IMG/VR virus record: IMGVR_UViG_3300020465_001298
Location: 1 to 47,444 of that record
Source: a virus
Length of the DNA stretch: 47,444 nt
Strand: one strand, 5' to 3'
Shown piece after piece: positions 23,165-29,717 of the stretch. The translations under genes and the position numbers were made by a program. Positions within the stretch are counted from its first letter, which is position 1. Each line of letters opens with the position of its first letter. The notes below the pieces were generated by a model. That model made no database searches, was not told the origin of the DNA, and saw only the letters and a list, made by a program, of their open reading frames with translations.

Positions 23165-23172
23165 TATAAATA
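23165..23172 (+). promoter_or_regulatory. T4-type late promoter TATAAATA
   Basis: Perfect TATAAATA, 111 bases before the ATG at 23276, leaving a long structured leader. Confidence 0.72.
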
Positions 23173-23177
23173 ATACA

Positions 23178-23253
23178 CCTTTTATCAAACTGTATCAAAA
23201 GGTAACAACGGGACAAGTCGAGTCCCTATTCATCTGCGGGTAATCACTCCGCA
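23178..23253 (+). promoter_or_regulatory. Structured 5' leader with three stems
   Basis: Three successive helices: CCTTTT/AAAAGG (23178-23183, 23197-23202), GGGAC/GTCCC (23210-23214, 23222-23226) and TGCGG/CCGCA (23235-23239, 23249-23253). An AAAGAGG box follows at about 23260 before the ATG at 23276. May stabilise the message or control translation. Confidence 0.45.
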
Positions 23254-23275
23254 AGTAACTAAAGAGGTTTTAAAA

Positions 23276-23650
23276 ATGATTAAATCTGTATTCGCAGCAG
23301 TTGCTGCTCTGTCCATGTCTGCCGGTGCTGCCGTTGCAGGTCCCTATGTCAACGTAGAAACTAATGCCGGATGGGCTGCCGACGATTACACCGGGGCAAC
23401 GACGGACATCCACGTTGGCTATGAAGGTGCTCTGGGTGAGTCTGGTTCCTACTATGTTCAGGGTGGTCCCGCTGTCGTTGCTGTAGATGGTGAAGATTCT
23501 GAGACTGAGTTCTCTGGTAAGGCAGGTCTTGGTTTTGCTGTCTCTGATGCAGTTGGTGTATATGGTGAGGTTTCTTTCATCACTACCGAAATTGCCGGTG
23601 ATGACGAACTGAATGTCGGTGGTAAACTGGGTGTGAAGTACAACTTCTGA
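23276..23650 (+). CDS. Exported small beta-barrel-like protein, likely highly expressed
   Basis: 124 aa. Signal peptide MIKSVFAAVAALSMSAGAAV ending AVAG. The mature part alternates polar and hydrophobic residues in short strands (GYEGALGESGSYYVQGGPAV, GKAGLGFAVSDAVGVYGEVS) and ends VGGKLGVKYNF with a terminal Phe, typical of outer-membrane barrels. Codon use is richer in C and G at third positions than its neighbours. It has its own late promoter, long leader and strong terminator, so it is a single-gene unit made in quantity. Function unknown. Confidence 0.68.
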   Translation: MIKSVFAAVAALSMSAGAAVAGPYVNVETNAGWAADDYTGATTDIHVGYEGALGESGSYYVQGGPAVVAVDGEDSETEFSGKAGLGFAVSDAVGVYGEVSFITTEIAGDDELNVGGKLGVKYNF

Positions 23651-23675
23651 TTACTTGACATCCTGCTATAACACA

Positions 23676-23698
23676 GGGGTCTAACGACCCCTTTTTTT
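23676..23698 (+). terminator. Rho-independent terminator
   Basis: GGGGTC (23676-23681) and GACCCC (23686-23691) with a TAAC loop, then seven T. The next gene's ATG starts at 23699, directly on the T-run. Confidence 0.9.
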
Positions 23699-23887
23699 AT
23701 GCTTAAAGTATTATTTCATCCAGTCACAACTTTCAACCTATTATTAGTTGGTTTTATAGGTTTGGTTGAGATCGTTCACACTACAGCACACCACACTGTA
23801 GAATCTGACGTACATGGATATGTGCGTAAAACGTTTAGAGAAAATCCAGAATTAGTAAAATCTATATGTCGGGACTTAGATGAATGA
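23699..23887 (+). CDS. Small membrane protein
   Basis: 62 aa. N-terminal membrane helix (TTFNLLLVGFIGLVEIVHTT) and a soluble tail (RKTFRENPELVKSICRDLDE). Its ATG abuts the terminator T-run and there is no ribosome box, so expression depends on read-through or leaderless starts. Ends in an ATGA overlap. Confidence 0.55.
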   Translation: MLKVLFHPVTTFNLLLVGFIGLVEIVHTTAHHTVESDVHGYVRKTFRENPELVKSICRDLDE

Positions 23888-24102
23888 AAAAGAAAGTAAA
23901 GAAAATGATAGAATGGTTCTATGATAAATCTGATAGAGGAGAACAAAACATTGCAGAATGCAAAAGTCTTTATGATCTTGTAGAAAAACTGCAGTATCGT
24001 CTAGAAGATATGGAAAGTGAACATATGCAACTATTATGTGAAATGGGAAAAATTCAAAGTAAACTAGATATGTTAGAAACTGACCTATCTAATGAAGATT
24101 AA
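23884..24102 (+). CDS. Small coiled-coil protein
   Basis: 72 aa, basic start (MKKKVKKMIEWFYDKSDRGE) then a heptad-like helix (LVEKLQYRLEDMESEHMQLL) and an acidic end. Starts in an ATGA overlap and overlaps the next gene by 11 bases. No family recognised. Confidence 0.6.
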   Translation: MKKKVKKMIEWFYDKSDRGEQNIAECKSLYDLVEKLQYRLEDMESEHMQLLCEMGKIQSKLDMLETDLSNED

Positions 24103-24268
24103 TCTCTGGTATTCTAAGAGTATGGAAAAATGGAGATGGACTTTATCTGAAGAATTTAGAAATGGTACTACAAAACTAGAACAACACTCTGGTCAACAAC
24201 CTATGTTACGTGATGCAATGGAGGATGTTGCTAATACTGTTGAATATATTCTTGATAATAAAACATGA
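24092..24268 (+). CDS. Small hypothetical protein
   Basis: 58 aa: MKINLWYSKSMEKWRWTLSE onward, Trp-rich at the start and acidic after (LRDAMEDVANTVEYILDNKT). Starts inside the preceding gene and ends in an ATGA overlap with the next. The composition looks like a real soluble protein. Function unknown. Confidence 0.58.
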   Translation: MKINLWYSKSMEKWRWTLSEEFRNGTTKLEQHSGQQPMLRDAMEDVANTVEYILDNKT

Positions 24269-24468
24269 ATCCGTCATCATATTATAGAGAAGGTGGACTT
24301 CCAGTTGAACAAACTAATCTTCTAAGGTTAATTAGTGAACTGGAAGGATCATCTCAATTATGTAAATACATGGGATTTATAGATGATATGGAAACCCTTG
24401 ACAAAATAAAAAAGAAGTATTATAGTATGTACTTCAGACTCAAAAAAGAGCAACGTAATCCTCAGTAG
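24265..24468 (+). CDS. Small hypothetical protein running into tRNA-Asn
   Basis: 67 aa, helical (LLRLISELEGSSQLCKYMGF), starting in an ATGA overlap. The last 10 bases, including the stop, lie in the 5' end of the tRNA-Asn gene, and a sigma70-like promoter for the tRNA lies within its codons. Function unknown. Confidence 0.58.
   Translation: MNPSSYYREGGLPVEQTNLLRLISELEGSSQLCKYMGFIDDMETLDKIKKKYYSMYFRLKKEQRNPQ
24398..24426 (+). promoter_or_regulatory. Sigma70-like promoter for tRNA-Asn/tRNA-Val
   Basis: TTGACA at 24398-24403, 17-base spacer, TATAGT at 24421-24426, placed inside the small upstream gene and 32 bases before the tRNA pair. Confidence 0.72.
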
Positions 24469-24530
24469 CTCAGCGGCAGAGCCATCGACTGTTAATCGAT
24501 TGGTCGTAGGTTCAAATCCTACCTGGGGAG
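24459..24530 (+). tRNA. tRNA-Asn (anticodon GUU)
   Basis: Acceptor TCCTCAG pairs with CTGGGGA (one T-G); anticodon stem ATCGA/TCGAT around CTGTTAA gives GTT; T arm GTAGG-TTCAAAT-CCTAC. No CCA encoded. Confidence 0.95.
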
Positions 24531-24532
24531 TT

Positions 24533-24604
24533 GGGAGATTAACTCAGCGGTAGAGTGACTGCTTTACACGCAGTAGGTCACAGGTTCAAATCCTGTATCT
24601 CCCA
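24533..24604 (+). tRNA. tRNA-Val (anticodon UAC)
   Basis: Begins two bases after tRNA-Asn. Acceptor GGGAGAT pairs with ATCTCCC; anticodon stem ACTGC/GCAGT around TTTACAC gives TAC at 24565-24567; T arm ACAGG-TTCAAAT-CCTGT. Likely cotranscribed with tRNA-Asn. Confidence 0.95.
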
Positions 24605-24612
24605 TATAAATA
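24605..24612 (+). promoter_or_regulatory. T4-type late promoter abutting tRNA-Val
   Basis: Perfect TATAAATA whose first base follows the tRNA discriminator base. It would drive the gene at 24643 late in infection. Confidence 0.7.
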
Positions 24613-24642
24613 AGTGAAAACTGACGAAGTAATCACTATACA

Positions 24643-24900
24643 ATGGATAATATCCGAGTAAGATGTCGTTCCTGCAATAAGGAAATAGAAGGACATCTGA
24701 ACAAAACAATTTCTTGTGGATGTACAAACATGACAACAATTCGTGGAGATAAAATTTCTGCGGTTGATTTGTCATTGGTTGTTATGTTAAATTCCAAACA
24801 ATCTAAAAATACAAAAAGAGTCTTGTCAGATCAAGATATTCTTTGGCAAGAAGAAAGAAGGCAACGTAAAGTTCGTAAGTTAGACTTTGAAGTCCGTTGA
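24643..24900 (+). CDS. Small zinc-ribbon-like protein
   Basis: 85 aa. CRSC at residues 8-11 and SCGC at about 24-27 form a four-cysteine metal site in a short N-terminal ribbon; the C-terminal half is basic and helical (LSDQDILWQEERRQRKVRKL). May bind nucleic acid. Own late promoter at 24605. The stop overlaps a TTG start (TTGA). Confidence 0.6.
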   Translation: MDNIRVRCRSCNKEIEGHLNKTISCGCTNMTTIRGDKISAVDLSLVVMLNSKQSKNTKRVLSDQDILWQEERRQRKVRKLDFEVR

Positions 24901-25112
24901 AAAAACTTTGGGAAGTATGGAAGTATTCATTGGGAAGTTTTAGTGATTCTAAGACAAAACCATATGATAACTGGGTTGCTATTATTCGTACTTTTATATT
25001 TGTATCTTATATGATTACCAATGCTTTTATTGTATCTGGAGTTATTAGACACTGGAATAATGTACCTGGAGAGAGTCCGGTTGGTCGAGGACACCGCCTT
25101 GAAAGCGGCTGA
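24897..25112 (+). CDS. Small membrane protein, TTG start, overlaps tRNA-Ser
   Basis: 71 aa starting at TTG in a TTGA stop-start overlap: KKLWEVWKYSLGSFSDSKTK, then one membrane helix (VAIIRTFIFVSYMITNAFIV). The last 14 codons are read from the 5' half of the tRNA-Ser gene, so the C-terminus was probably set by chance when the tRNA was placed here. Confidence 0.58.
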   Translation: MKKLWEVWKYSLGSFSDSKTKPYDNWVAIIRTFIFVSYMITNAFIVSGVIRHWNNVPGESPVGRGHRLESG

Positions 25113-25150
25113 GGATAATACCTTCGCAGGTTCGATTCCTGTTCTCTCCG
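25068..25150 (+). tRNA. tRNA-Ser (anticodon UGA)
   Basis: 83 bases with a long variable arm. Acceptor GGAGAGA pairs with TCTCTCC; anticodon stem CCGC/GCGG around CTTGAAA gives TGA; T arm CAGG-TTCGATT-CCTG. Reads UCA. Confidence 0.94.
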
Positions 25151-25206
25151 TATTTCTGTAACTATTTGATACATTAAATAGTAGTGTAGACAGTCTTTCT
25201 ACTATT

Positions 25207-25362
25207 ATGCATCCCGACGATTTACAGAACTGGAAAACCATTAAAGAAAAGTTTGAAGAAAATGGTACGACAGATAATTTTTATTATAAAAGAGCTTGCG
25301 CTATTGTAAGAGGAGAACCTGACCCCATGGATAATTTGAAAAATGTCACACAGGATGGATGA
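25207..25362 (+). CDS. 51-aa hypothetical protein
   Basis: MHPDDLQNWKTIKEKFEENG onward, with a helical N-terminus and ACAIVRGEPDPMDNLKNVTQ at the end. It is a compact soluble protein between tRNA genes and overlaps the next gene by 20 bases. An ATTAAATA late-promoter-like element lies about 35 bases upstream. Function unknown. Confidence 0.55.
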   Translation: MHPDDLQNWKTIKEKFEENGTTDNFYYKRACAIVRGEPDPMDNLKNVTQDG

Positions 25363-25525
25363 GATTAAACCCAAGCACTACATTACCGAACAAAAGTGCC
25401 AGGAACTAATTGATAAGGCTATTGACAGACACAATAAAACTGCTACAATTATAAGTGCTATTCTCGGATCAATTCTCCTTGCATTCTATTCGCATGGAGT
25501 TCTATCACTAGTTGGTCGTGTGTAA
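25343..25525 (+). CDS. Small C-terminal membrane-helix protein
   Basis: 60 aa; a second possible ATG at 25355 would remove four residues. Soluble N-terminus (KPKHYITEQKCQELIDKAID) then one membrane helix (TATIISAILGSILLAFYSHG). A TTGACA-16-TACAAT match lies inside it (25422-25449) and could help transcribe tRNA-Pro. Function unknown. Confidence 0.55.
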   Translation: MSHRMDEIKPKHYITEQKCQELIDKAIDRHNKTATIISAILGSILLAFYSHGVLSLVGRV

Positions 25526-25545
25526 TAGCTGCGGTGATCCCCTTT

Positions 25546-25580
25546 GGTAGATTCAGGGTTAGCGGCGATAGGAATCTACC
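25546..25580 (+). repeat. Nine-pair inverted repeat before tRNA-Pro
   Basis: GGTAGATTC (25546-25554) and GAATCTACC (25572-25580) are perfect inverses, followed by TTTA. It ends four bases before the tRNA. Likely a terminator of the upstream gene without a long T-run, or a processing hairpin. Confidence 0.55.
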
Positions 25581-25584
25581 TTTA

Positions 25585-25656
25585 CGGGGTGTAGCGCAGA
25601 GGTAGCGCGGTGCTTTTGGGAAGCATAGGTCGGAGGTTCGATCCCTCTCACCCCGA
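25585..25656 (+). tRNA. tRNA-Pro (anticodon UGG)
   Basis: Acceptor CGGGGTG pairs with CACCCCG; anticodon stem GTGCT/AGCAT around TTTGGGA gives TGG; T arm GGAGG-TTCGATC-CCTCT. Reads CCA. Confidence 0.93.
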
Positions 25657-25679
25657 CTGTCAGTTTACTCACTGGCACC

Positions 25680-25708
25680 TTGACTACATAGTCACAATAC
25701 CTTATAAT
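25680..25708 (+). promoter_or_regulatory. Sigma70-like promoter
   Basis: TTGACT at 25680-25685, 17-base spacer, perfect TATAAT at 25703-25708. Drives the three-gene run beginning at 25731. Confidence 0.8.
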
Positions 25709-25730
25709 ATACAGGCAATCAAAACAGACA

Positions 25731-25952
25731 ATGGCACTGACCGAAAAATTCAAGTCTAAAGACATCAGCACTCTTCGTGCTGCGGCAAATGGAGAAATTT
25801 TTCTGGATGTAAAAAATCCAAAGTTGTTTAAAAAAGTTCGTCGTTTTTATGAATCTATCGGAGTAATTTTTTCTGGTGATCCCGGTGATGATTATGAAAT
25901 GTTGATGGATTACCTTTATTCCGATCTTGAAGTTGTAGAGGTTGTGCAGTGA
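25731..25952 (+). CDS. Small hypothetical protein (early unit)
   Basis: 73 aa: MALTEKFKSKDISTLRAAAN onward, mixed alpha/beta with an acidic end (YSDLEVVEVVQ). First gene after a strong sigma70-like promoter, so probably expressed early. The stop overlaps the next GTG (GTGA). Function unknown. Confidence 0.6.
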   Translation: MALTEKFKSKDISTLRAAANGEIFLDVKNPKLFKKVRRFYESIGVIFSGDPGDDYEMLMDYLYSDLEVVEVVQ

Positions 25953-26227
25953 ATGATTTAGATCCTAAATCTGTTGCTTCGACAAAGACCACTATTATTC
26001 ATGAACGATTTCCATATCGTTTTGTTCAAAAAGGTTACATTCAATTGAACGGAAATCCTGATTTCCGTATGCAAAAAGCACATGAGTATACTAAAAAGTA
26101 TTCTGATGTCTATTTGTTTGATAATGGAGATCAAATGCTTCTTGCAATTGAAGACCATGAATATTCCAAATGGTTAGATCCTGAAGGTGTGCCTTGCTAT
26201 ATAAAAGATAGTGTATCTGCCAGGTAA
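25949..26227 (+). CDS. Hypothetical protein, GTG start
   Basis: 92 aa starting at the GTG of a GTGA junction. Short alternating segments (YRFVQKGYIQLNGNPDFRMQ) and a C-terminal SKWLDPEGVPCYIKDS. No recognised family. The next gene's ATG follows the stop directly. Confidence 0.58.
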   Translation: MNDLDPKSVASTKTTIIHERFPYRFVQKGYIQLNGNPDFRMQKAHEYTKKYSDVYLFDNGDQMLLAIEDHEYSKWLDPEGVPCYIKDSVSAR

Positions 26228-26479
26228 ATGGAAAAAGATGCTATCAATCTCACTCTTATACATGAGTGGATGACAGTATCTGATGCTAAACTTTTACTTC
26301 ACTATCAATACATGAAAGTGAGGTCTCATAAAAAATATGGTGGATGGAAGACTGTTCAGACTCTCATGAATATTGCCTATGGCATTTATCAAAGAGAGTC
26401 TGAAGAATTCTTGAGAGCTAGATTAGATCTTATTAAGTCACGGATGGACTCTAACAGCACTGGTCGGGACAACCCCTAA
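26228..26479 (+). CDS. Hypothetical helical protein
   Basis: 83 aa, basic and helical (LIHEWMTVSDAKLLLHYQYM, then RARLDLIKSRMD). Begins directly after the upstream stop. Its own stop codon lies in the 5' arm of the RNA structure at 26473. Function unknown. Confidence 0.58.
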   Translation: MEKDAINLTLIHEWMTVSDAKLLLHYQYMKVRSHKKYGGWKTVQTLMNIAYGIYQRESEEFLRARLDLIKSRMDSNSTGRDNP

Positions 26480-26588
26480 GTTTCCTGCTTCTTTAAAAAG
26501 CAGGTGGTGCGGATGGAGGTAATACTCCCGCCCTGTTTCTTGCTTCAGGATAAAGAGTAAGTGGCGTGCATGGCAAAGACCTTAGGGG
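26473..26588 (+). ncRNA. Candidate structured RNA before the polysaccharide island
   Basis: CCCCTAAG (26473-26480) pairs with CTTAGGGG (26581-26588), closing about 116 bases. Inside is CCTGCTT/AAGCAGG (26484-26490, 26498-26504). The 3' arm shares bases with the terminator stem at 26587, so the two folds compete, as in attenuators and riboswitches. Lies upstream of a nucleotide-sugar epimerase gene; wcaG- or manA-type motif RNAs are an obvious comparison, unconfirmed. Confidence 0.42.
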
Positions 26589-26613
26589 GGAGTTGTAAAA
26601 ACTCTCCTTTTTT
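26587..26613 (+). terminator. Rho-independent terminator
   Basis: GGGGAGTT (26587-26594) with AACTCTCC (26600-26607), eight pairs including one G-U, loop GTAAA, then six T. Separates the early small genes from the sugar island. Confidence 0.75.
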
Positions 26614-26621
26614 AGTATAAT
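26593..26621 (+). promoter_or_regulatory. Sigma70-like promoter of the polysaccharide island
   Basis: TTGTAA at 26593-26598 (weak), 17-base spacer, perfect TATAAT at 26616-26621, followed by a second TATAAT-like repeat. The -35 lies inside the terminator hairpin, as at 10055. Confidence 0.55.
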
Positions 26622-26645
26622 ATATAATAGGAGTTTGAGTTTATT

Positions 26646-27725
26646 ATGTCTGATTGTAAGAAGACCGCACTTGTACTTGGTGCGGGTGGGTTTATTGGAA
26701 GTCATATGGTCAAGAGACTTCGTTCCGAAGGTTATTGGGTTCGTGGAGTTGACCTTAAATATCCAGAGTTTTCCAGTCATCAAGCTAATGAGTTCATAGT
26801 TGGTGACTTGAGAGATGTTAGTTTTGTAAAACGATGTGTTCGTTTTACCGGATATCTTGGAAATTTTTATAAAGATATTGTAGATAAGTTTGCCGAACCT
26901 TTTGATGAAATCTATCAGTTTGCTGCTGATATGGGTGGTGCAGGTTTTGTTTTTACTGGTGAGAACGATGCAGACATCATGCACAATTCTGTATCAATTA
27001 ATTTAAATGTTCTTGAAGAACAATGTAAATTGAATGAAGTTGTAGAACAAAATAAGACTAAAATTTTCTATTCTGGATCGGCATGTATGTATCCGGAGCA
27101 TAATCAACTAGACCCTAACAACCCAGATTGTCGTGAAGAATCAGCATATCCAGCAGACCCAGATTCGGAATATGGATGGGAGAAACTCTTTAGTGAGAGA
27201 CTCTACCTTGCATACAATCGCAATCATGATATCCCTGTTCGCATTGCTAGGTATCACAATATTTTTGGACCTGAAGGAACTTGGGAAGGAGGAAGAGAGA
27301 AAGCACCAGCTGCAATCTGCCGTAAAGTCGCTTATCTTCCGGAGGAAGGTGGATCTATCGAGGTGTGGGGAGATGGCCTACAGACTCGTTCCTTCCTGTT
27401 CATTGATGAATGCATCGAGGCAACTAAAAGAATGATGGACAGTGACTTTATGGGTCCTGTGAACATTGGTTCTGAAGAGATGGTTACTATTAATCAACTT
27501 GTAGATACTGCTGCAAAGGTTGCTGACAAGGAAGTTCAGAAAATTCATAAACTTGATGCACCTTTAGGTGTTCGTGGTCGAAATTCTAATAATGATTTAA
27601 TTCGCAGAGAATTGGGATGGGACTATTCACAAACTCTTGAAGAAGGTATCTCTAAAACTTATGCCTGGATCAAATCTCAGATTAAAAGTTCTGAAACATA
27701 TATTCCTTTTTATCATTCGATATGA
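26646..27725 (+). CDS. NAD-dependent epimerase, GDP-mannose 3,5-epimerase-like
   Basis: 359 aa, extended SDR fold. NAD-binding GAGGFIG at residues 12-18. Signature segments match GDP-mannose 3,5-epimerase, best known from plants: SGSACMYPE with Cys147, YGWEK with Tyr176 and Lys180, HNIFGPEGTWEGGREKAPAA with Lys219, WGDGLQTRSF, and PVNIGSEEMV. The catalytic Cys and Lys appear to be kept. The enzyme would turn GDP-D-mannose into GDP-L-galactose/gulose. First gene of the island; stop overlaps the next ATG. Another sugar-nucleotide substrate is possible. Confidence 0.85.
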   Translation: MSDCKKTALVLGAGGFIGSHMVKRLRSEGYWVRGVDLKYPEFSSHQANEFIVGDLRDVSFVKRCVRFTGYLGNFYKDIVDKFAEPFDEIYQFAADMGGAGFVFTGENDADIMHNSVSINLNVLEEQCKLNEVVEQNKTKIFYSGSACMYPEHNQLDPNNPDCREESAYPADPDSEYGWEKLFSERLYLAYNRNHDIPVRIARYHNIFGPEGTWEGGREKAPAAICRKVAYLPEEGGSIEVWGDGLQTRSFLFIDECIEATKRMMDSDFMGPVNIGSEEMVTINQLVDTAAKVADKEVQKIHKLDAPLGVRGRNSNNDLIRRELGWDYSQTLEEGISKTYAWIKSQIKSSETYIPFYHSI

Positions 27726-28516
27726 CAATAAGTTTTAATCACCTTGGTTTTTGGGGTCGTCTCGGAAATCAAATGTTTCAGTATTCGACGTTGAAGTCTA
27801 TTGCTAAAAAACATGGATATAATTTTACTATTCCTCCTAGTAATTTTAGTGATCCATATAAAGAACATCAGTTATTTGAGGCATTTGAACTAGCAAGTTT
27901 GCCTCAAGAAAACATCAGACTGAACAACATTGAGAATATTCTTAAGGAGACTCACTTTCATTTTGATGAAGAACTTTGTAACAAGTGTCCTGATAATATT
28001 GACTTGTTTGGTTACTTTCAATCAGAGAAATACTTTGTTGATATTAGAGATGAAATATTAGAGGACTTCACATTTCTTCCTCATATCTATGAACCAGCAA
28101 AGGAGATGAGGGATGAATTTGATGATGAGGTTATCTCTCTTCATATTCGTAGAGGAGATTATGTAGAGCAACCTTGGCATGGTCCACAGACCACTGATTA
28201 CTATGCCAAAGCACTGAAAATGATGCCAGAAAATCTACCTGTTATCATCTTTACTGATGATCCTACTTGGGCATTCCAACAAAAGTTATTTGAATCTGAT
28301 AGATTTGTAGTTTCAGAAAACAATAGTAATTTATTTGATATGTGTTTAATGACACTTTGTAATTATCATATCATTGCTAATTCATCTTTCTCTTGGTGGG
28401 GTGCTTGGTTGTCAGATAGTAAAAAAGTTATTGCCCCCAAAAGATGGTTTGGTCCTCCTTTAGATAAAAAAAATGATACTAAAGATTTAATCCCCTCTAG
28501 ATGGGAGAAAATATGA
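27722..28516 (+). CDS. GT11 family alpha-1,2-fucosyltransferase-like enzyme
   Basis: 264 aa. GT11 hallmarks: GRLGNQMFQYSTLKSIAKKH at the N-terminus, the nucleotide-binding SLHIRRGDYV motif (HxRRxDY) and SSFSWWGAWL near the end. Transfers fucose or a related 6-deoxysugar from a GDP-sugar. It starts in an ATGA overlap with the epimerase gene and ends in one with the next. A second GT11 gene is at 33319, so two such linkages may be made. Confidence 0.88.
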   Translation: MTISFNHLGFWGRLGNQMFQYSTLKSIAKKHGYNFTIPPSNFSDPYKEHQLFEAFELASLPQENIRLNNIENILKETHFHFDEELCNKCPDNIDLFGYFQSEKYFVDIRDEILEDFTFLPHIYEPAKEMRDEFDDEVISLHIRRGDYVEQPWHGPQTTDYYAKALKMMPENLPVIIFTDDPTWAFQQKLFESDRFVVSENNSNLFDMCLMTLCNYHIIANSSFSWWGAWLSDSKKVIAPKRWFGPPLDKKNDTKDLIPSRWEKI

Positions 28517-29382
28517 TTGATTTAAAAAACGTAACCTTTATTATTCCTCTAAGGATTGATACTGATGATAGATTGAGGAATATTATCCTCTCCACATCAT
28601 TTCTTCTGAATAACTTTGATTGTAAAGTTATTGTAAAAGAGTCAGATGAAATGAAGAAGTTTGAGATGTGGGCACTTCCCACTATCAAATCTATTGCTGA
28701 TACATGTAATTTGACTTATCAGTATGAAGAGAATCATGATGATCACTTTCATAGGACAAGACTTCTGAATGAGATGGTTCTGGATTCGGAGACAGATATT
28801 GTTGTTAACTATGACAGTGATATCATTCTTCCTATCAAATCTTATGTCACGGCAAAGGAAATGCTTGACAATAAAGAGGCAGATGTAGTCTATCCATACA
28901 AGTTTGGAGAGAAAGGAGAAAGAAAAGTTGTCCTAAACACTTCTATTGAAGATGTGGATGATCTCAATTCTCTACTTAAACAACCGATAGTACAGGAGTT
29001 TACTACCACTTGGAAACCAGAAGTACTAGACCAGTCATATGGATATGCACTTCATGGCAATGGTGAGGGATGGGCTGAGTATGGTATGGTTCAGTTCTTC
29101 AATAAACGAGTCTATATGGATGGGTACTTGGAGAATGAGAATTTTATGGCATATGCACCAGAAGATGTTGAGAGACATCATAGATGGTTGACATTGGGTT
29201 ACAAAATTGGTAGAGTTGAAAATTATGCTTATCATATGGAGCACAAAAGAACACCTAATTCATCATATAGTAATCCATTTATGATGAAAAACAATCAACT
29301 TTGGGATTATTTGAAAGGTTTATCTAAGGATGAATTGATTAAATACTACCAAAAACAAAATTATGTGAGACAAAAACTATGA
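28513..29382 (+). CDS. Glycosyltransferase, GT-A fold (family 2-like)
   Basis: 289 aa from the ATG at 28513 (ATGA overlap); an upstream ATG at 28501 would add four residues. N-terminal NVTFIIPLRIDTDDRLRNII and DIVVNYDSDIILP give the GT-A strand and DxD metal site. A C-terminal GYALHGNGEGWAEYGM and EDVERHHRWLTLGYKIGRVE region resembles galactosyltransferase C-terminal domains. Donor and acceptor unknown. Confidence 0.75.
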   Translation: MIDLKNVTFIIPLRIDTDDRLRNIILSTSFLLNNFDCKVIVKESDEMKKFEMWALPTIKSIADTCNLTYQYEENHDDHFHRTRLLNEMVLDSETDIVVNYDSDIILPIKSYVTAKEMLDNKEADVVYPYKFGEKGERKVVLNTSIEDVDDLNSLLKQPIVQEFTTTWKPEVLDQSYGYALHGNGEGWAEYGMVQFFNKRVYMDGYLENENFMAYAPEDVERHHRWLTLGYKIGRVENYAYHMEHKRTPNSSYSNPFMMKNNQLWDYLKGLSKDELIKYYQKQNYVRQKL

Positions 29383-29717
29383 ATAGATATTGTTTTGACC
29401 TAGATCATACACTTTGTGATCCACCATATCTTGAAGAAGAGAAGAGGTGGGATTACTTTGCATCTATTCCATATCGTGATAGAATTGAGGTAGTCAATAA
29501 GTTGTGGGAAGAAGGTCACTATATCATTATTGAAACTGGTAGAGGATGTGACTCTAAGATTAATCACTATGAAAAAACTTATGATCAACTGCGTTCATGG
29601 GGTTTGAAATTTCATATTCTCAGGACAGGTGTCAAGTTTTCCGCAACTTATTATATTGATGACAAAGCAGTAAATAGTGAGGATTTTTTCAATGGGAACC
29701 ATCAAAAGTATTGTTAA
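29379..29717 (+). CDS. HAD-like hydrolase/phosphatase
   Basis: 112 aa. N-terminal CFDLDHTLC is the DxDxT nucleophile motif of HAD phosphatases; IIIETGRG is motif II and YYIDDKAV the DD of motif IV. Very short, with only a small cap, like capsule-biosynthesis phosphatases. It could dephosphorylate a sugar phosphate. Begins in an ATGA overlap and overlaps the next gene by 26 bases. Confidence 0.8.
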   Translation: MNRYCFDLDHTLCDPPYLEEEKRWDYFASIPYRDRIEVVNKLWEEGHYIIIETGRGCDSKINHYEKTYDQLRSWGLKFHILRTGVKFSATYYIDDKAVNSEDFFNGNHQKYC

